In this document: positions 44,538 to 53,409 of the stretch, one piece after another | Numbering within the stretch: position 1 is the stretch's first letter | How the letters are laid out: each line of letters opens with the position of its first letter | Assembly: GCA_017453065.1 (NCBI GenBank) | Contig: JAFTKW010000014.1 | Coordinates: forward strand, 103,372 to 167,371 | Source of the DNA: Lachnospiraceae bacterium | Lineage (GTDB): Bacteria > Bacillota > Clostridia > Lachnospirales > Lachnospiraceae | DNA: 64,000 nt | Direction: 5' to 3' | The notes under the pieces: generated by a model | Database searches by the model: none | What the model was told of the DNA's origin: nothing | The model's input: the letters and a program-made list of their open reading frames with translations, nothing else | Made by a program: the position numbers and the translations under genes

Positions 44538-46427
44538 TTATCCATAATAATACTTTGCCTGTGCGCCAAACATTTCTGCGTACAAGCCATCTTCTACCTT
44601 TATCAGTTCCTCGTGTGTTCCATACTCTTTGACGATTCCGTCTGAGAATACTGCTATCCTGTCACAGAACTGACAACTGGAGAGTCTGTGGGAGATATAG
44701 ATTGCAATCTTACCTTTTACCAAGTCTTCAAACTGCCTATAAATCTCATACTCTGCCATTGGGTCTAAGGCTGCAGTTGGCTCATCTAAAATTACCACAG
44801 GTGCATCTTTATAAAGTGCTCTGGCTATGGCAAGCTTCTGCTCTTCACCGCCAGATGGCTCTATGCCTTCCTCATCGAAATGCTTGTAAACCACAGTTTC
44901 AACTCCCTTTGGAAGGGAATCTATCTTGTCAGAAAGTCCAACCTTGCGAATAACTTCCTCCACCTTTACTTCTGACAACTTCGTAGCAAGTTTCTTCGCA
45001 GCGACCGCCTCGCCGTTCTCCACTACCTTCACGCGGGCATCTTCCTCTCTTCCCAGCACCAAATTGTCCGCCATAGAAAAAGCAAAAAGTTTAAAATCCT
45101 GGAATACCGGAGCAAACAATTCCATGTATTCATCATAGTCATACTCAGCAATGTTCACACCATCCAGCAATATTTCGCCCGAAGTAGGCTCATAAAGCCT
45201 GCAAAGAAGTTTAATCAGAGTTGTTTTTCCAGCTCCGTTAAGTCCAACCACCGCCAAATGCTCTCCTGGATGAAGTTTTAAATTAACGCCTCTAAGCACC
45301 GGCACCTCTGAACCAGGATAAGAAAAATGTACATCTTTAAGTTCAAAACAGTGCTCCACATCTTCGATGTGCTTGCTTCCTTTTTTCATTACCGCTGGGT
45401 AGTCCATGAATTTCACATATTCATAAGCATAGTTCGCTCGCTTGCAAAGTTCCTGATAGTTGATTACCAGAGAACGCATGCAGTTGTAAAAAGTTCCTGC
45501 CGCAGTAAAAAGCTGTGTTGCTGTCGCGATAGAAATCTTTCCTAGAATGGCAAGGACACCTAGATAAAAATAGGTACCAAAATCTCTGACCACATCCAAC
45601 AAGCCCATAAATAAAGACAAAGGCAACTGTTTGATGCCCATCTGACGCCAATTTTCTATAATGATATCTTGATGATAGTTCCACTTTGAAACCATCATAT
45701 CTTTGGCTGCATACAACCTGATATCCTTACCATATTTGAAGTCGGTCAAATGCCACCCCATATATCCACAGATGCGATTCTCCTTGGCCAGTCCAGCAAA
45801 AAACTTCTGCTCTATTTCATTGTGTTTGGAATTCACTTTGCCAGTCACAATCAAAATAGCCATAATCAGAACTAATAGCCATGGTGCACTGGATACAATA
45901 ATAGCCACCACACCCACCAAAGTTATGATAGAGGAAACCATGTTAAACAGTGGTTCCACCATACCGTTCAGTCCGCGAGAATACCAACTCATACCTGTTC
46001 TGGCAAGTTCAATCTGATCCAATGCCTGCTTGTCCTCTGTAAGCTGGAAATCTAGTTCCATGATACGCTTACTCATAACCGTCTTGTAGTAGTTGTCAAA
46101 CTTGGTGGTATATCTCTCAATCATATTTCCAAAGAACCCACTAAGCACCGACAACACAAAATCAGCCGCAATAATAAAAAGAATGCAATGCATGATTTTG
46201 GCAATGTTCTGCGTGGTCAAAAGTTCATCTACTACAATTGGCAATGCCAAAATCTGTACAAATGGTTTGATACTGTTCACCACCAACAACCCGAGTCGCA
46301 CAAAGAAATAGCCTTTGAACTTTTGGAATGCAGATGGCAAGAAATATTTGTATATCTCCATGATTTTGGACTTCTTATTCGTCTTGCCTGTCTTCTTTTT
46401 GCTCATACTCATCTTACTCTTGTCCAT
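44538..46427 (-). CDS. ABC exporter half-transporter, second subunit
   Basis: About 629 residues. A six-helix membrane domain precedes a nucleotide-binding domain with Walker A GLNGAGKTT, a signature motif changed to PSGGEEQ (usually LSGGE), Walker B VVILDEPTAALD and the switch His in YISHRLSS. The start at 46427 (MDKSKMS, AGGTG upstream) overlaps the previous gene by 14 bp, so the pair forms a heterodimeric exporter. The substrate is unknown; drugs, lipids or peptides are all possible. Confidence 0.9.
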   Translation of the reverse strand: MDKSKMSMSKKKTGKTNKKSKIMEIYKYFLPSAFQKFKGYFFVRLGLLVVNSIKPFVQILALPIVVDELLTTQNIAKIMHCILFIIAADFVLSVLSGFFGNMIERYTTKFDNYYKTVMSKRIMELDFQLTEDKQALDQIELARTGMSWYSRGLNGMVEPLFNMVSSIITLVGVVAIIVSSAPWLLVLIMAILIVTGKVNSKHNEIEQKFFAGLAKENRICGYMGWHLTDFKYGKDIRLYAAKDMMVSKWNYHQDIIIENWRQMGIKQLPLSLFMGLLDVVRDFGTYFYLGVLAILGKISIATATQLFTAAGTFYNCMRSLVINYQELCKRANYAYEYVKFMDYPAVMKKGSKHIEDVEHCFELKDVHFSYPGSEVPVLRGVNLKLHPGEHLAVVGLNGAGKTTLIKLLCRLYEPTSGEILLDGVNIAEYDYDEYMELFAPVFQDFKLFAFSMADNLVLGREEDARVKVVENGEAVAAKKLATKLSEVKVEEVIRKVGLSDKIDSLPKGVETVVYKHFDEEGIEPSGGEEQKLAIARALYKDAPVVILDEPTAALDPMAEYEIYRQFEDLVKGKIAIYISHRLSSCQFCDRIAVFSDGIVKEYGTHEELIKVEDGLYAEMFGAQAKYYYG

Positions 46428-48330
46428 CTTGCACCTCGTAGTACTGCGCCTGTACCTCAAACATTTCTGCGTATGCGCCACCTTTACTCAACAGTTCCTC
46501 GTGTGTTCCATACTCTACCATCTCACCTGCTACAAACATAGCAATGGCATCACAGAAACGGGTGGACGAAAGTCTATGAGAAATATAGACTGCAGACTTC
46601 TCGCCAATGATGGAATTAAAGTTTTGATAAAGTTCGTATTCTGCCAAGGCATCCAATGCAGCCGTTGGCTCATCCAGTACAATCACTGGGGAATCCTTAT
46701 AAAGTGCTCTGGCCAAAGCCAGCTTCTGCTTTTCTCCTCCAGACAAATCCACGCCATCGTCATAGACCACTTTCAGAAGTTGTGTATCTATGCCTTGCTC
46801 CAAACCTTTAATCTTGTCAGAAAGGCCCGCCTGAATTGCACACTTCTCTGCTCTTTCACGGTCTGTCTTGTCTGGGCTTTGCATGGATATATTCTCACTC
46901 ATGGGGAACGCAAACAATTCCACGTTTTGGAACACAGGTGCAAAAAGTTTGTAATATTCCACCTTGTGGAATCGCTTGATATTGACTCCATTGAGTAGAA
47001 TTTCGCCCTCTGTCACATCATAAAGGCGAAGCAAAAGCTTGATAAAGGTTGTTTTTCCAGCACCATTAAGTCCAACTACCGCAAGTCTTTGTCCCGCAGG
47101 GAAGGAAAGATTCAAATTCTTAAGAGCATAGCCTTCCGCACCTTCGTACTTGAAAGAAACATTGCGGAATTCGAAGTTAAGCTTGCCCTCTGCTACTACC
47201 TTTGCCAGGTCCTCAAACTCCCCTACCTCCTCTGTTGGATAGTCCATGAAAGTTCTAAAATCATCTGTCTGCATAGAACTTCTCTGAATATTGCCTACGC
47301 CCACATAAAAATCGGAAAGTGCTGAAGAAAAAGCTGCGCATAATCCCATAAACAATGTGAAGTCGCCGATAGATATTTCCTGATGAAGTACCTGTGTAAT
47401 CAACACATAGTACATGACCGCACTGCCAAAGATACCTGTAGTAGGATATATGATTGAATGTCTGAGCCAAAAATTACGGCTCTTTCTATACTTATCCTCA
47501 TGCTCATCTAAGACTTCTCTCTGTTTTCCAAGAAGCCAGCCTTTCATAGAAAATAGACGAATATCCTTGGCAAACTCAAAGTCCTGCGTGCATCTTTCCA
47601 TATAGTTAAGCTTGCGCCACACCGGGGACATCTTGTCCCAATATTCTTTTTTGTCCTGTTTGACTGACCATAGGAAAGAAAGATAGTTCAACCCCATGTT
47701 CAACGCAAGTGCAAGCAATAGTCGATAGTCCAGTGTAATAATCGCCGCACCGCTGACCAACATCGTAAAAATCAGCACGCCCATGCTGTACATCTGGCGC
47801 ATCATACCTTCCACTCCACTATTGTTGTCACCGGTCGCCTGATTAGCCCTTTGAAACATATCCAGCATCTGCGGCTGTTCCAAGGTTTGATAATCCATAG
47901 AAAGCACCTTGTCAATGCGTTCTGTAATCATTTTAAATCTGGTATAAATGAATCCTCTCCAAGAGAAACTCCAGATTACAGTATCCGAACCGATACAAAT
48001 GATTTCAACAATGGTTGTTACAATCAAAAGTTGAATTAATGGCTGAATATCTTTTTCCGGCGAGTTTGCCTGCGCCTGTACAATATCAATAACATATTTG
48101 CCTATGTAACTCCACAAATAGCGCATCACAGACTGTACAATGGCACCCGCCAAAATGAGGAAAATCAAAATCCTCTTGTACTGCCACATTTTCCCTATAA
48201 TATAACCCAGATTGCTAAGTAATCCATAGACATTGTGAGGTGTCTTTAGCTTGCCTTCCTCATCTCTTTCGCCAGGGTTTACCTGCTGCCACCTGGCCTC
48301 TTTTTCCTTTTTCCAAAACCACTTCTTCAT
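46414..48330 (-). CDS. ABC exporter half-transporter, first subunit
   Basis: 638 residues with an N-terminal basic extension, six helices and an ATPase domain: Walker A GLNGAGKTT, signature LSGGEKQK, Walker B VIVLDEPTAALD, switch His YISHRLSS. All catalytic motifs are canonical in this subunit, while the partner has the altered signature, a common asymmetric arrangement in heterodimeric exporters. First gene of the two-gene operon. Confidence 0.92.
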   Translation of the reverse strand: MKKWFWKKEKEARWQQVNPGERDEEGKLKTPHNVYGLLSNLGYIIGKMWQYKRILIFLILAGAIVQSVMRYLWSYIGKYVIDIVQAQANSPEKDIQPLIQLLIVTTIVEIICIGSDTVIWSFSWRGFIYTRFKMITERIDKVLSMDYQTLEQPQMLDMFQRANQATGDNNSGVEGMMRQMYSMGVLIFTMLVSGAAIITLDYRLLLALALNMGLNYLSFLWSVKQDKKEYWDKMSPVWRKLNYMERCTQDFEFAKDIRLFSMKGWLLGKQREVLDEHEDKYRKSRNFWLRHSIIYPTTGIFGSAVMYYVLITQVLHQEISIGDFTLFMGLCAAFSSALSDFYVGVGNIQRSSMQTDDFRTFMDYPTEEVGEFEDLAKVVAEGKLNFEFRNVSFKYEGAEGYALKNLNLSFPAGQRLAVVGLNGAGKTTFIKLLLRLYDVTEGEILLNGVNIKRFHKVEYYKLFAPVFQNVELFAFPMSENISMQSPDKTDRERAEKCAIQAGLSDKIKGLEQGIDTQLLKVVYDDGVDLSGGEKQKLALARALYKDSPVIVLDEPTAALDALAEYELYQNFNSIIGEKSAVYISHRLSSTRFCDAIAMFVAGEMVEYGTHEELLSKGGAYAEMFEVQAQYYEVQDGQE

Positions 48331-48432
48331 TCTACTCCCCTATCCTTTGTTAAAAGCTTGTATATTACTATAGCTCAAACATACTTTTTCGACAACTCAA
48401 TTAAGGGGGTTTTTTCCCTAAATCTTGCCACA

Positions 48433-48505
48433 CAGAGACGAGATCCGCTCTGCGAATCTCGCTCTGATGAGCGGTCGGCAAATGCTGAAAGGTCTTTGCT
48501 TATCT
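48433..48505. repeat. Short multi-hairpin intergenic element
   Basis: Between the SGNH gene end and the exporter promoter region, an imperfect hairpin CGAGAT-CGC/GCG-ATCTCG (48439-48461) is followed by CGCTC/GAGCG (48460-48473, 4-base loop) and GCAAA/TTTGC further right. The sequence is more GC-rich than its surroundings. It may be a second type of palindromic repeat or a compound terminator. The remaining bases of the 183-bp gap show no gene. Confidence 0.5.
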
Positions 48506-48513
48506 CACGTGCA

Positions 48514-49410
48514 CTACTTCCAATTTTTAGCATTCTCTTCATAAAATCCAATTAATAAATCTGCTTGATAATACATCTCTTCAAAACAGGCTTTTTTGTC
48601 TTCTAAGGTCTCGCCCTTCATATACTCTAAGATTTTGTCATCATCAGCAAGCGGATAATCTGAGCATTTCTGCCCTGAAATTACCGAAAATGTAAACAGT
48701 CCACAGATATGGGCATAAGTCTGAGAAGGGTGATAATCTCCTGGCTTGGTCATCTCCTCATATTCATATCCCATATTTCCAGTGGCGATCTCCGTCATAT
48801 TTAGTGCCGGAATTAGATGAACTCTCTCATCCACTGCTATCTTTTTCAAAAGTTCATAGTCGAAGTCAAACTCTGTCATGTAGTAATAAACTTCTGTCTC
48901 CTCACCGCAAAGTTTTACAAATTCGCAGATATCCTCGTATGTGGTTTCATAATGACTTCCATACTCCTGTAACACCACTATATCTGCTACCAACAGTGCC
49001 TCTCTCATATCCTCCAGCATTTCTGCACGATCCAAGGATTGCTGTAAAGAGCCTCCAGAAAGCAGATATTCATGGCTTACAAAGGTATAGCCGCTTTTTT
49101 CAGCATAAGACTCTACCTTGTTAGGAATATCTGGAACCAGAAGCAAACTGTTGCCTACATATACCACATCAACCACTTCTTCCTTGGCAAACACCTTGCG
49201 TGGTTCTGTCTGCTGTATATTGGCAATCTCTTCCGCAATACCTTTTTCTCCAGCAGCCGCTGCCCTTATCAATTCTCCAATGCCCATCCTGTCTGCCAAA
49301 TGACCATACATGGCATCCATGGCAAAACAATAGACGATGCAAAACACCATCACGATTACGCCTAGCAATACAAAAACATCAAAAATCTTTTTCCCTATAC
49401 TTTTTTTCAT
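48514..49410 (-). CDS. Membrane-anchored SGNH-hydrolase-like protein
   Basis: 298 residues. One N-terminal transmembrane helix (IFDVFVLLGVIVMVFCIVYCFA) is followed by an SGNH-type domain: block I VVYVGNSLLL, Gly-rich LLSGGSLQQ, block III VVLQEYGSH and block V DYHPSQTYAH with the catalytic Asp-His pair. The block I form GNSL is like DUF4886-type proteins. Such enzymes often remove acetyl groups from polysaccharides. It lies 34 bp after the GH43 gene. The ATG at 49410 with GGTGGGG upstream is used rather than a GTG three codons earlier. Confidence 0.75.
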   Translation of the reverse strand: MKKSIGKKIFDVFVLLGVIVMVFCIVYCFAMDAMYGHLADRMGIGELIRAAAAGEKGIAEEIANIQQTEPRKVFAKEEVVDVVYVGNSLLLVPDIPNKVESYAEKSGYTFVSHEYLLSGGSLQQSLDRAEMLEDMREALLVADIVVLQEYGSHYETTYEDICEFVKLCGEETEVYYYMTEFDFDYELLKKIAVDERVHLIPALNMTEIATGNMGYEYEEMTKPGDYHPSQTYAHICGLFTFSVISGQKCSDYPLADDDKILEYMKGETLEDKKACFEEMYYQADLLIGFYEENAKNWK

Positions 49411-49444
49411 AGTCCCCACCTTCTGTCTTAATAATCTCGTCTTA

Positions 49445-50377
49445 TTATTCTTCTATCGCTTTCACGCCATCACATTTGGCGATAGTATTAATAGAACCGT
49501 CTTCATTGTATGTAAACTCAGCAACACAAACGCTTCTATGGAACAAGCTTCCCCCTGGAAGTTCTCCTGTGTGATAGAACAAATAGGAGTGTCCCTTGAA
49601 ATCAGCAACGCCTGGATGGTTGGTGAACACACCACCTTCTTCTGTCATCAACACACCGCCGTATACCCATGGTCCAGTTGGTGATGTAGCAGTGGAATAA
49701 GCCAGGTGTTCATCCTTTTTGTCCACACCAAAAGCAGCGTAAACCATATAATAAAGATCATTTCTCTTGTAGAACCAAGGTCCCTCTGCATAGGAAGTAC
49801 CTGTCATGTGGCTTCCCTTGGCAAAAGATTCCTCTGTCATAGGCACCTTGACAATCCCTACTTCCTGATTGTAAGAAATCATATCCTCATTAAGCAGTAC
49901 ATAACGCAGCTCTGGATTCCCAAAATACAAGTATGCCTGGCCATCCTCATCAATAAATACTGTCGGATCAATGTCATTCCAGTCCCCTTCATCTACAAGT
50001 GGATAACCCAAATCCTTAAATGGGCCAGCTGGACTATCTGCTACCCCAACTGCGATAGCCATACCGCCATTCTTTTTGTGCACTGGGCAGTACATATAAA
50101 ACTTCCCGTTTCTTTCCACAGTTTGAGGTGCCCATGCTCTGTCATCTGCCCACTCAATATCCTTCAGCGAAAAAACACATCCGTGATCCGTCCAATTCAC
50201 CATATCCTTGGTAGAATAGCAACGCCAATCCAGCATCGTGTAGAAATCGTTTACCAATTCATCCTCATCATGAGATGTATAGAGATACAAAGTATCTCCA
50301 TATACCATTGGTGCTGGGTCCGCAGTATAAATGGACTCAATAATTGGGTTTTTGCAAAACTTCTTTTCTGTTGTCAT
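49445..50377 (-). CDS. GH43-family glycosidase (xylosidase/arabinofuranosidase type)
   Basis: 310 residues, no signal peptide. The five-bladed propeller motifs of GH43 are clear: TADPAPMVYGDTLYLYTSHD with the general base Asp, NDIDPTVFIDEDGQ with the pKa-modulating Asp, and SYAEGPWFYKR with the general acid Glu. Members cut xylose or arabinose units from short xylan or arabinan oligosaccharides. The start is supported by AAAGGAG. It is followed by the SGNH gene and sits in the sugar-degradation cluster around the AraC regulator. Confidence 0.93.
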   Translation of the reverse strand: MTTEKKFCKNPIIESIYTADPAPMVYGDTLYLYTSHDEDELVNDFYTMLDWRCYSTKDMVNWTDHGCVFSLKDIEWADDRAWAPQTVERNGKFYMYCPVHKKNGGMAIAVGVADSPAGPFKDLGYPLVDEGDWNDIDPTVFIDEDGQAYLYFGNPELRYVLLNEDMISYNQEVGIVKVPMTEESFAKGSHMTGTSYAEGPWFYKRNDLYYMVYAAFGVDKKDEHLAYSTATSPTGPWVYGGVLMTEEGGVFTNHPGVADFKGHSYLFYHTGELPGGSLFHRSVCVAEFTYNEDGSINTIAKCDGVKAIEE

Positions 50378-50439
50378 AATCTTTTCTCCTTTATTTACAC
50401 AATTTTTTTACACAATCATAGGAAATCCTGGATTCCCTT

Positions 50440-50545
50440 ATATCCAGTCAAAATCTCCCCCAGTGAGTGCAAGACTGAGTAGCCCGTCCATCAGTTCTAC
50501 CTCTTCACCTTCCACTACCTTAATCAAGACCGCATCCTCCACTTC
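50440..50545 (-). pseudogene. Short unassigned coding fragment
   Basis: On the minus strand an open stretch of about 35 codons contains VVEGEEVELMDGLLSLALTG and ends GGDFDWI before a stop. It has no start codon context or ribosome binding site and looks like the end of a lost gene. I cannot name the family. Confidence 0.3.
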
Positions 50546-50671
50546 TCATGTTGTCTGCAACGCTCTAACAAAAGATTATATCTTTGAATGAAATTTATCT
50601 CATCATTCTTTGCTATATCATATATTTTTTTCAATGGCTTAACTTTATTCACCGTTCCCTCTTTGGCAACA

Positions 50672-50824
50672 TCAATACCTGCAATATGCGTTCAGCTGCT
50701 TCTTCGCATACTGCGGTCTCTTATTGAAAAACTCTCTTAGGCCTTCTGCCTCGCCTTCATAGGAATGTACTGCCCATTCCTTGTCGAACCTAAAATGGGT
50801 ATCCCACATAGTACCATTGCTTTT
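50672..50824 (-). pseudogene. C-terminal remnant of a CotH-kinase-like protein
   Basis: A 50-codon stretch bounded by in-frame stops reads NGTMWDTHFRFDKEWAV, then YEGEAEGLREFFNKRPQYAKKQL. This is like the C-terminal helix of CotH-family kinases (E..L..F...RP.Y....L). There is no start or ribosome binding site. With the fragment at 50440-50545 it suggests that the 473-bp gap between GH43 and AraC holds gene debris. Confidence 0.4.
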
Positions 50825-50850
50825 CTACGTTTCATAGTTTACTTACCCCT

Positions 50851-51801
50851 TTACCCTAACAGATTTCTGTACTGTCTTGGTGAAATACCATATTCTTTCT
50901 TGAAAGCACGGTAAAAACCGGAATAATCTGCAAATCCCACTTGTATGCCGACAGTTTCCAAATGTATATCTTTTTCAATCAGTTTTTTGGCGGCAATCAA
51001 GCGACGCTGGGTTACAAACCTGTAAAAGCTAATTCCCATCTTCTGCTTAAACAGGTGACTGATGGTACTATTGCTAACAAAAAGTTGCTTCGCCACTTCC
51101 TCAATACTGATATCTTTGGCAAAATTCGCTTCCACGTATGCCATAATTCGGTCTAGTAACTCAGGCTTTTCCGCCTCCAGGGCCATAGCCGCCTGGTCAT
51201 TTGTGGCTCTCTTAATCTGCGTCAGCAAGGTAATGGTATTTCCGATGATAGCTGCCTCCCAACCATCTTCCTGCGCTTCCGCCTCCTTAACGCCTTCTCT
51301 GAACAATTCTGCCAACAATTCTCCCCACTGAGTTCCTCCCGTTCGCAACATACTTGGATATGCCTGCTTTTCGGAAAAAGGATAAGGAAACAATTTGCCA
51401 TATTGCTCTACAAATTCTGTGCTCATCCATAGTACATAACGCTTGTATGGCTCCACAATATGATCTGACAGCAAAGGACGGTGACTGACCCCTGGTGGGA
51501 TAAAGACCACATCTCCTCTCATCAAACGATATCGGTCTGAGCCTATCAGATATTCTGCCCCACAGGTGTTCCTGCAATATATCAATTCATAAAAAGAATG
51601 GCTGTGCAGCTGTATATGAGCGTTAGAATAACTCACATCACGATGGGTATCCACCAAAGATGATGTCATCTCTAGCTCCTGATAAAAAGTATTCGGATCT
51701 ATTCCCATATTCAAAAGGAACTCGTTCATTCGCTTTTGATCATTGGTAATCATTTCTTTTGGTGCAACCTCTGTCAATCTGCGTAAGTCGCTTAATCTCA
51801 A
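50851..51801 (-). CDS. AraC-family transcriptional regulator with cupin sensor
   Basis: About 316 residues from a TTG at 51801 that has AGGAGGG six bases upstream; the 71 codons further upstream would overlap the divergent transporter promoter and are not convincing. The N-terminal half has a cupin-type sugar-sensing domain (HIQLHSHSFYELIYC, MRGDVVFIPPGVSHRP). The C-terminal half has two AraC helix-turn-helices (ISIEEVAKQLFVSNSTISHLFK; VGIQVGFADYSGFYRAFKKE). It is divergent from the sugar symporter and probably activates it and the surrounding degradation genes. Confidence 0.9.
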   Translation of the reverse strand: MRLSDLRRLTEVAPKEMITNDQKRMNEFLLNMGIDPNTFYQELEMTSSLVDTHRDVSYSNAHIQLHSHSFYELIYCRNTCGAEYLIGSDRYRLMRGDVVFIPPGVSHRPLLSDHIVEPYKRYVLWMSTEFVEQYGKLFPYPFSEKQAYPSMLRTGGTQWGELLAELFREGVKEAEAQEDGWEAAIIGNTITLLTQIKRATNDQAAMALEAEKPELLDRIMAYVEANFAKDISIEEVAKQLFVSNSTISHLFKQKMGISFYRFVTQRRLIAAKKLIEKDIHLETVGIQVGFADYSGFYRAFKKEYGISPRQYRNLLG

Positions 51802-51886
51802 ATGAATCCCTCCTTTTGCACACTCACTCCCACACGTTGCTACTATAAATAACATTTTAGTATATGTCTGCAGGATTGGCAATGTT

Positions 51887-51945
51887 CTTTGCAAATACAA
51901 CAATTTACTTTGCGCAAATGTTATGGCAATATTAAATTGTACAAT
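51887..51945 (+). promoter_or_regulatory. Symporter promoter with AraC-type direct repeats
   Basis: CTTTGC is repeated at 51887 and 51908 (21 bp apart, two helical turns), within CTTTGCAAAT and CTTTGCGCAAAT. A TACAAT -10 lies at 51940-51945 without a good -35. The layout fits activation by the divergent AraC protein. Confidence 0.5.
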
Positions 51946-51975
51946 GCTAATTTTCTTATTGAAGGAGGTATTTTT

Positions 51976-53379
51976 ATGGCGAAAAAATCTACTGGCGGCT
52001 TGACCAAAAAACATTGGTTTGGCTATATGTTCGGTGACTGGGGCGGTTGTATGACCTTTACCCTCATGAGTTCTATTTTTACCTTGTACTGCACTGACTG
52101 TTTAGGTGTAGATACCACTATCTTGGGAACATTGGTTATCATCTGGACCATCTGGGACGCAATCAACGACCCTATGATGGGTGCTCTTATGGATAAAGTG
52201 TTTGCAAGAAAAGCAAACGCCAAAGGCAAATTCCGTCCTTGGCTGCTTCGTGCAACACCACTCTTGGCAGTTACATCCATAGCACTTTGGACCGTTCCTA
52301 CTTTCTTTGAAGGTGTTACACTTTTGGTTGTTCTTTTTGTATGTAAGATTCTTTACGAAGGCGCATACACTATGTTCAACATTCCTATGGGATCCCTTCT
52401 CTCTGCTATGTCTACTACAGACGCAGAAAGAGCATCTCTTTCTTCTGCTCGTGGTGTTGGTTCCATGTTCGGTAACATGATTCCTGCTATGGCAGCTCCT
52501 GTTATTTTGAGTATGTTCGACTCCAGAGAGGGCACACCTTATGCTATCACAGCTATCATCTGTGCAGTAATCGGCTTTGTCATCTGTCTTCTTCACTATT
52601 TCATGACAGAGGAACGCACTACTGTTGGTGAAAATACAAAAGCAGACGATATCAAATTCTCTGATATCTTAGTAGTTGTAAAGAAGAATCGTCCTTTCGT
52701 TGCTCTTTGTGTTCATGGTATTTGTATCTGTACCATGCAGTACATTGCACAGACACTTAGCATCTATATGTATTCTTCTGTATTCCACAATACAGCTTAC
52801 CAGTCCATCGGTACAGCACTTTCCAGCCCTATCATGATCGGCTCCATGATTGCAGTTCCTTTCATGTGTAAAAAGCTTGGTCTGATGAAGGTTATTCGCT
52901 CCTCTCTCTTAATCGGTGGAGGCATCTATGCAATCCTCTTTGGAATGCATGTAGTAATGAACGTACATCCTTTGGTTCACTCTGTAATCTCCGGTCTTGC
53001 AATGGGATTTGGCATGGTTTCCATCCAGATGCAGTGGGGTCTTGTTGGTGAAGCAATTGACTACAACGAAGTTGTTACAGGCAAGAGAACCGAAGGTTCT
53101 ATCTATGGTACATTTAACCTTTCTCGTCGTATCGGTCAGACGATCGGTCAGGGCTTTGCTATCTACGCTCTTGGTTGGATTGGATACAACGGCAAAGAAG
53201 AATTCCAGACTGCTACAACTGTATTTGGTCTGAAAGTTCTTTGCGTATTGATTCCAGCATTGTTTGTACTTGGCTCTTGGGCAGCATTTAAGTTTATCTG
53301 GAATATTACCCCAGAAAAGAAAGCTGCTATGGCTGCTATGAAAGCTGCACCAGCTACCACTGAGACACCAGCAGAATAA
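51976..53379 (+). CDS. GPH-family sugar:cation symporter
   Basis: 467 residues with about twelve hydrophobic helices. FGYMFGDWGGCMTFTL near the N-terminus and NDPMMGALMDK after the second helix are glycoside-pentoside-hexuronide symporter signatures. It should import small oligosaccharides, such as xylo-oligosaccharides, using an ion gradient. The start is fixed by AAGGAGG. It is followed by the carboxylesterase gene 30 bp later and is divergent from the AraC regulator. Confidence 0.92.
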   Translation: MAKKSTGGLTKKHWFGYMFGDWGGCMTFTLMSSIFTLYCTDCLGVDTTILGTLVIIWTIWDAINDPMMGALMDKVFARKANAKGKFRPWLLRATPLLAVTSIALWTVPTFFEGVTLLVVLFVCKILYEGAYTMFNIPMGSLLSAMSTTDAERASLSSARGVGSMFGNMIPAMAAPVILSMFDSREGTPYAITAIICAVIGFVICLLHYFMTEERTTVGENTKADDIKFSDILVVVKKNRPFVALCVHGICICTMQYIAQTLSIYMYSSVFHNTAYQSIGTALSSPIMIGSMIAVPFMCKKLGLMKVIRSSLLIGGGIYAILFGMHVVMNVHPLVHSVISGLAMGFGMVSIQMQWGLVGEAIDYNEVVTGKRTEGSIYGTFNLSRRIGQTIGQGFAIYALGWIGYNGKEEFQTATTVFGLKVLCVLIPALFVLGSWAAFKFIWNITPEKKAAMAAMKAAPATTETPAE

Positions 53380-53409
53380 ATCTGCAGAATAATTATGGAA
53401 GTGAACGCT

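Noticed and set aside
50851-52014. Longer AraC gene starting at 52014
   Set aside because: The extra 71 codons overlap the divergent promoter and the symporter start; a TTG at 51801 has a strong AGGAGGG site.
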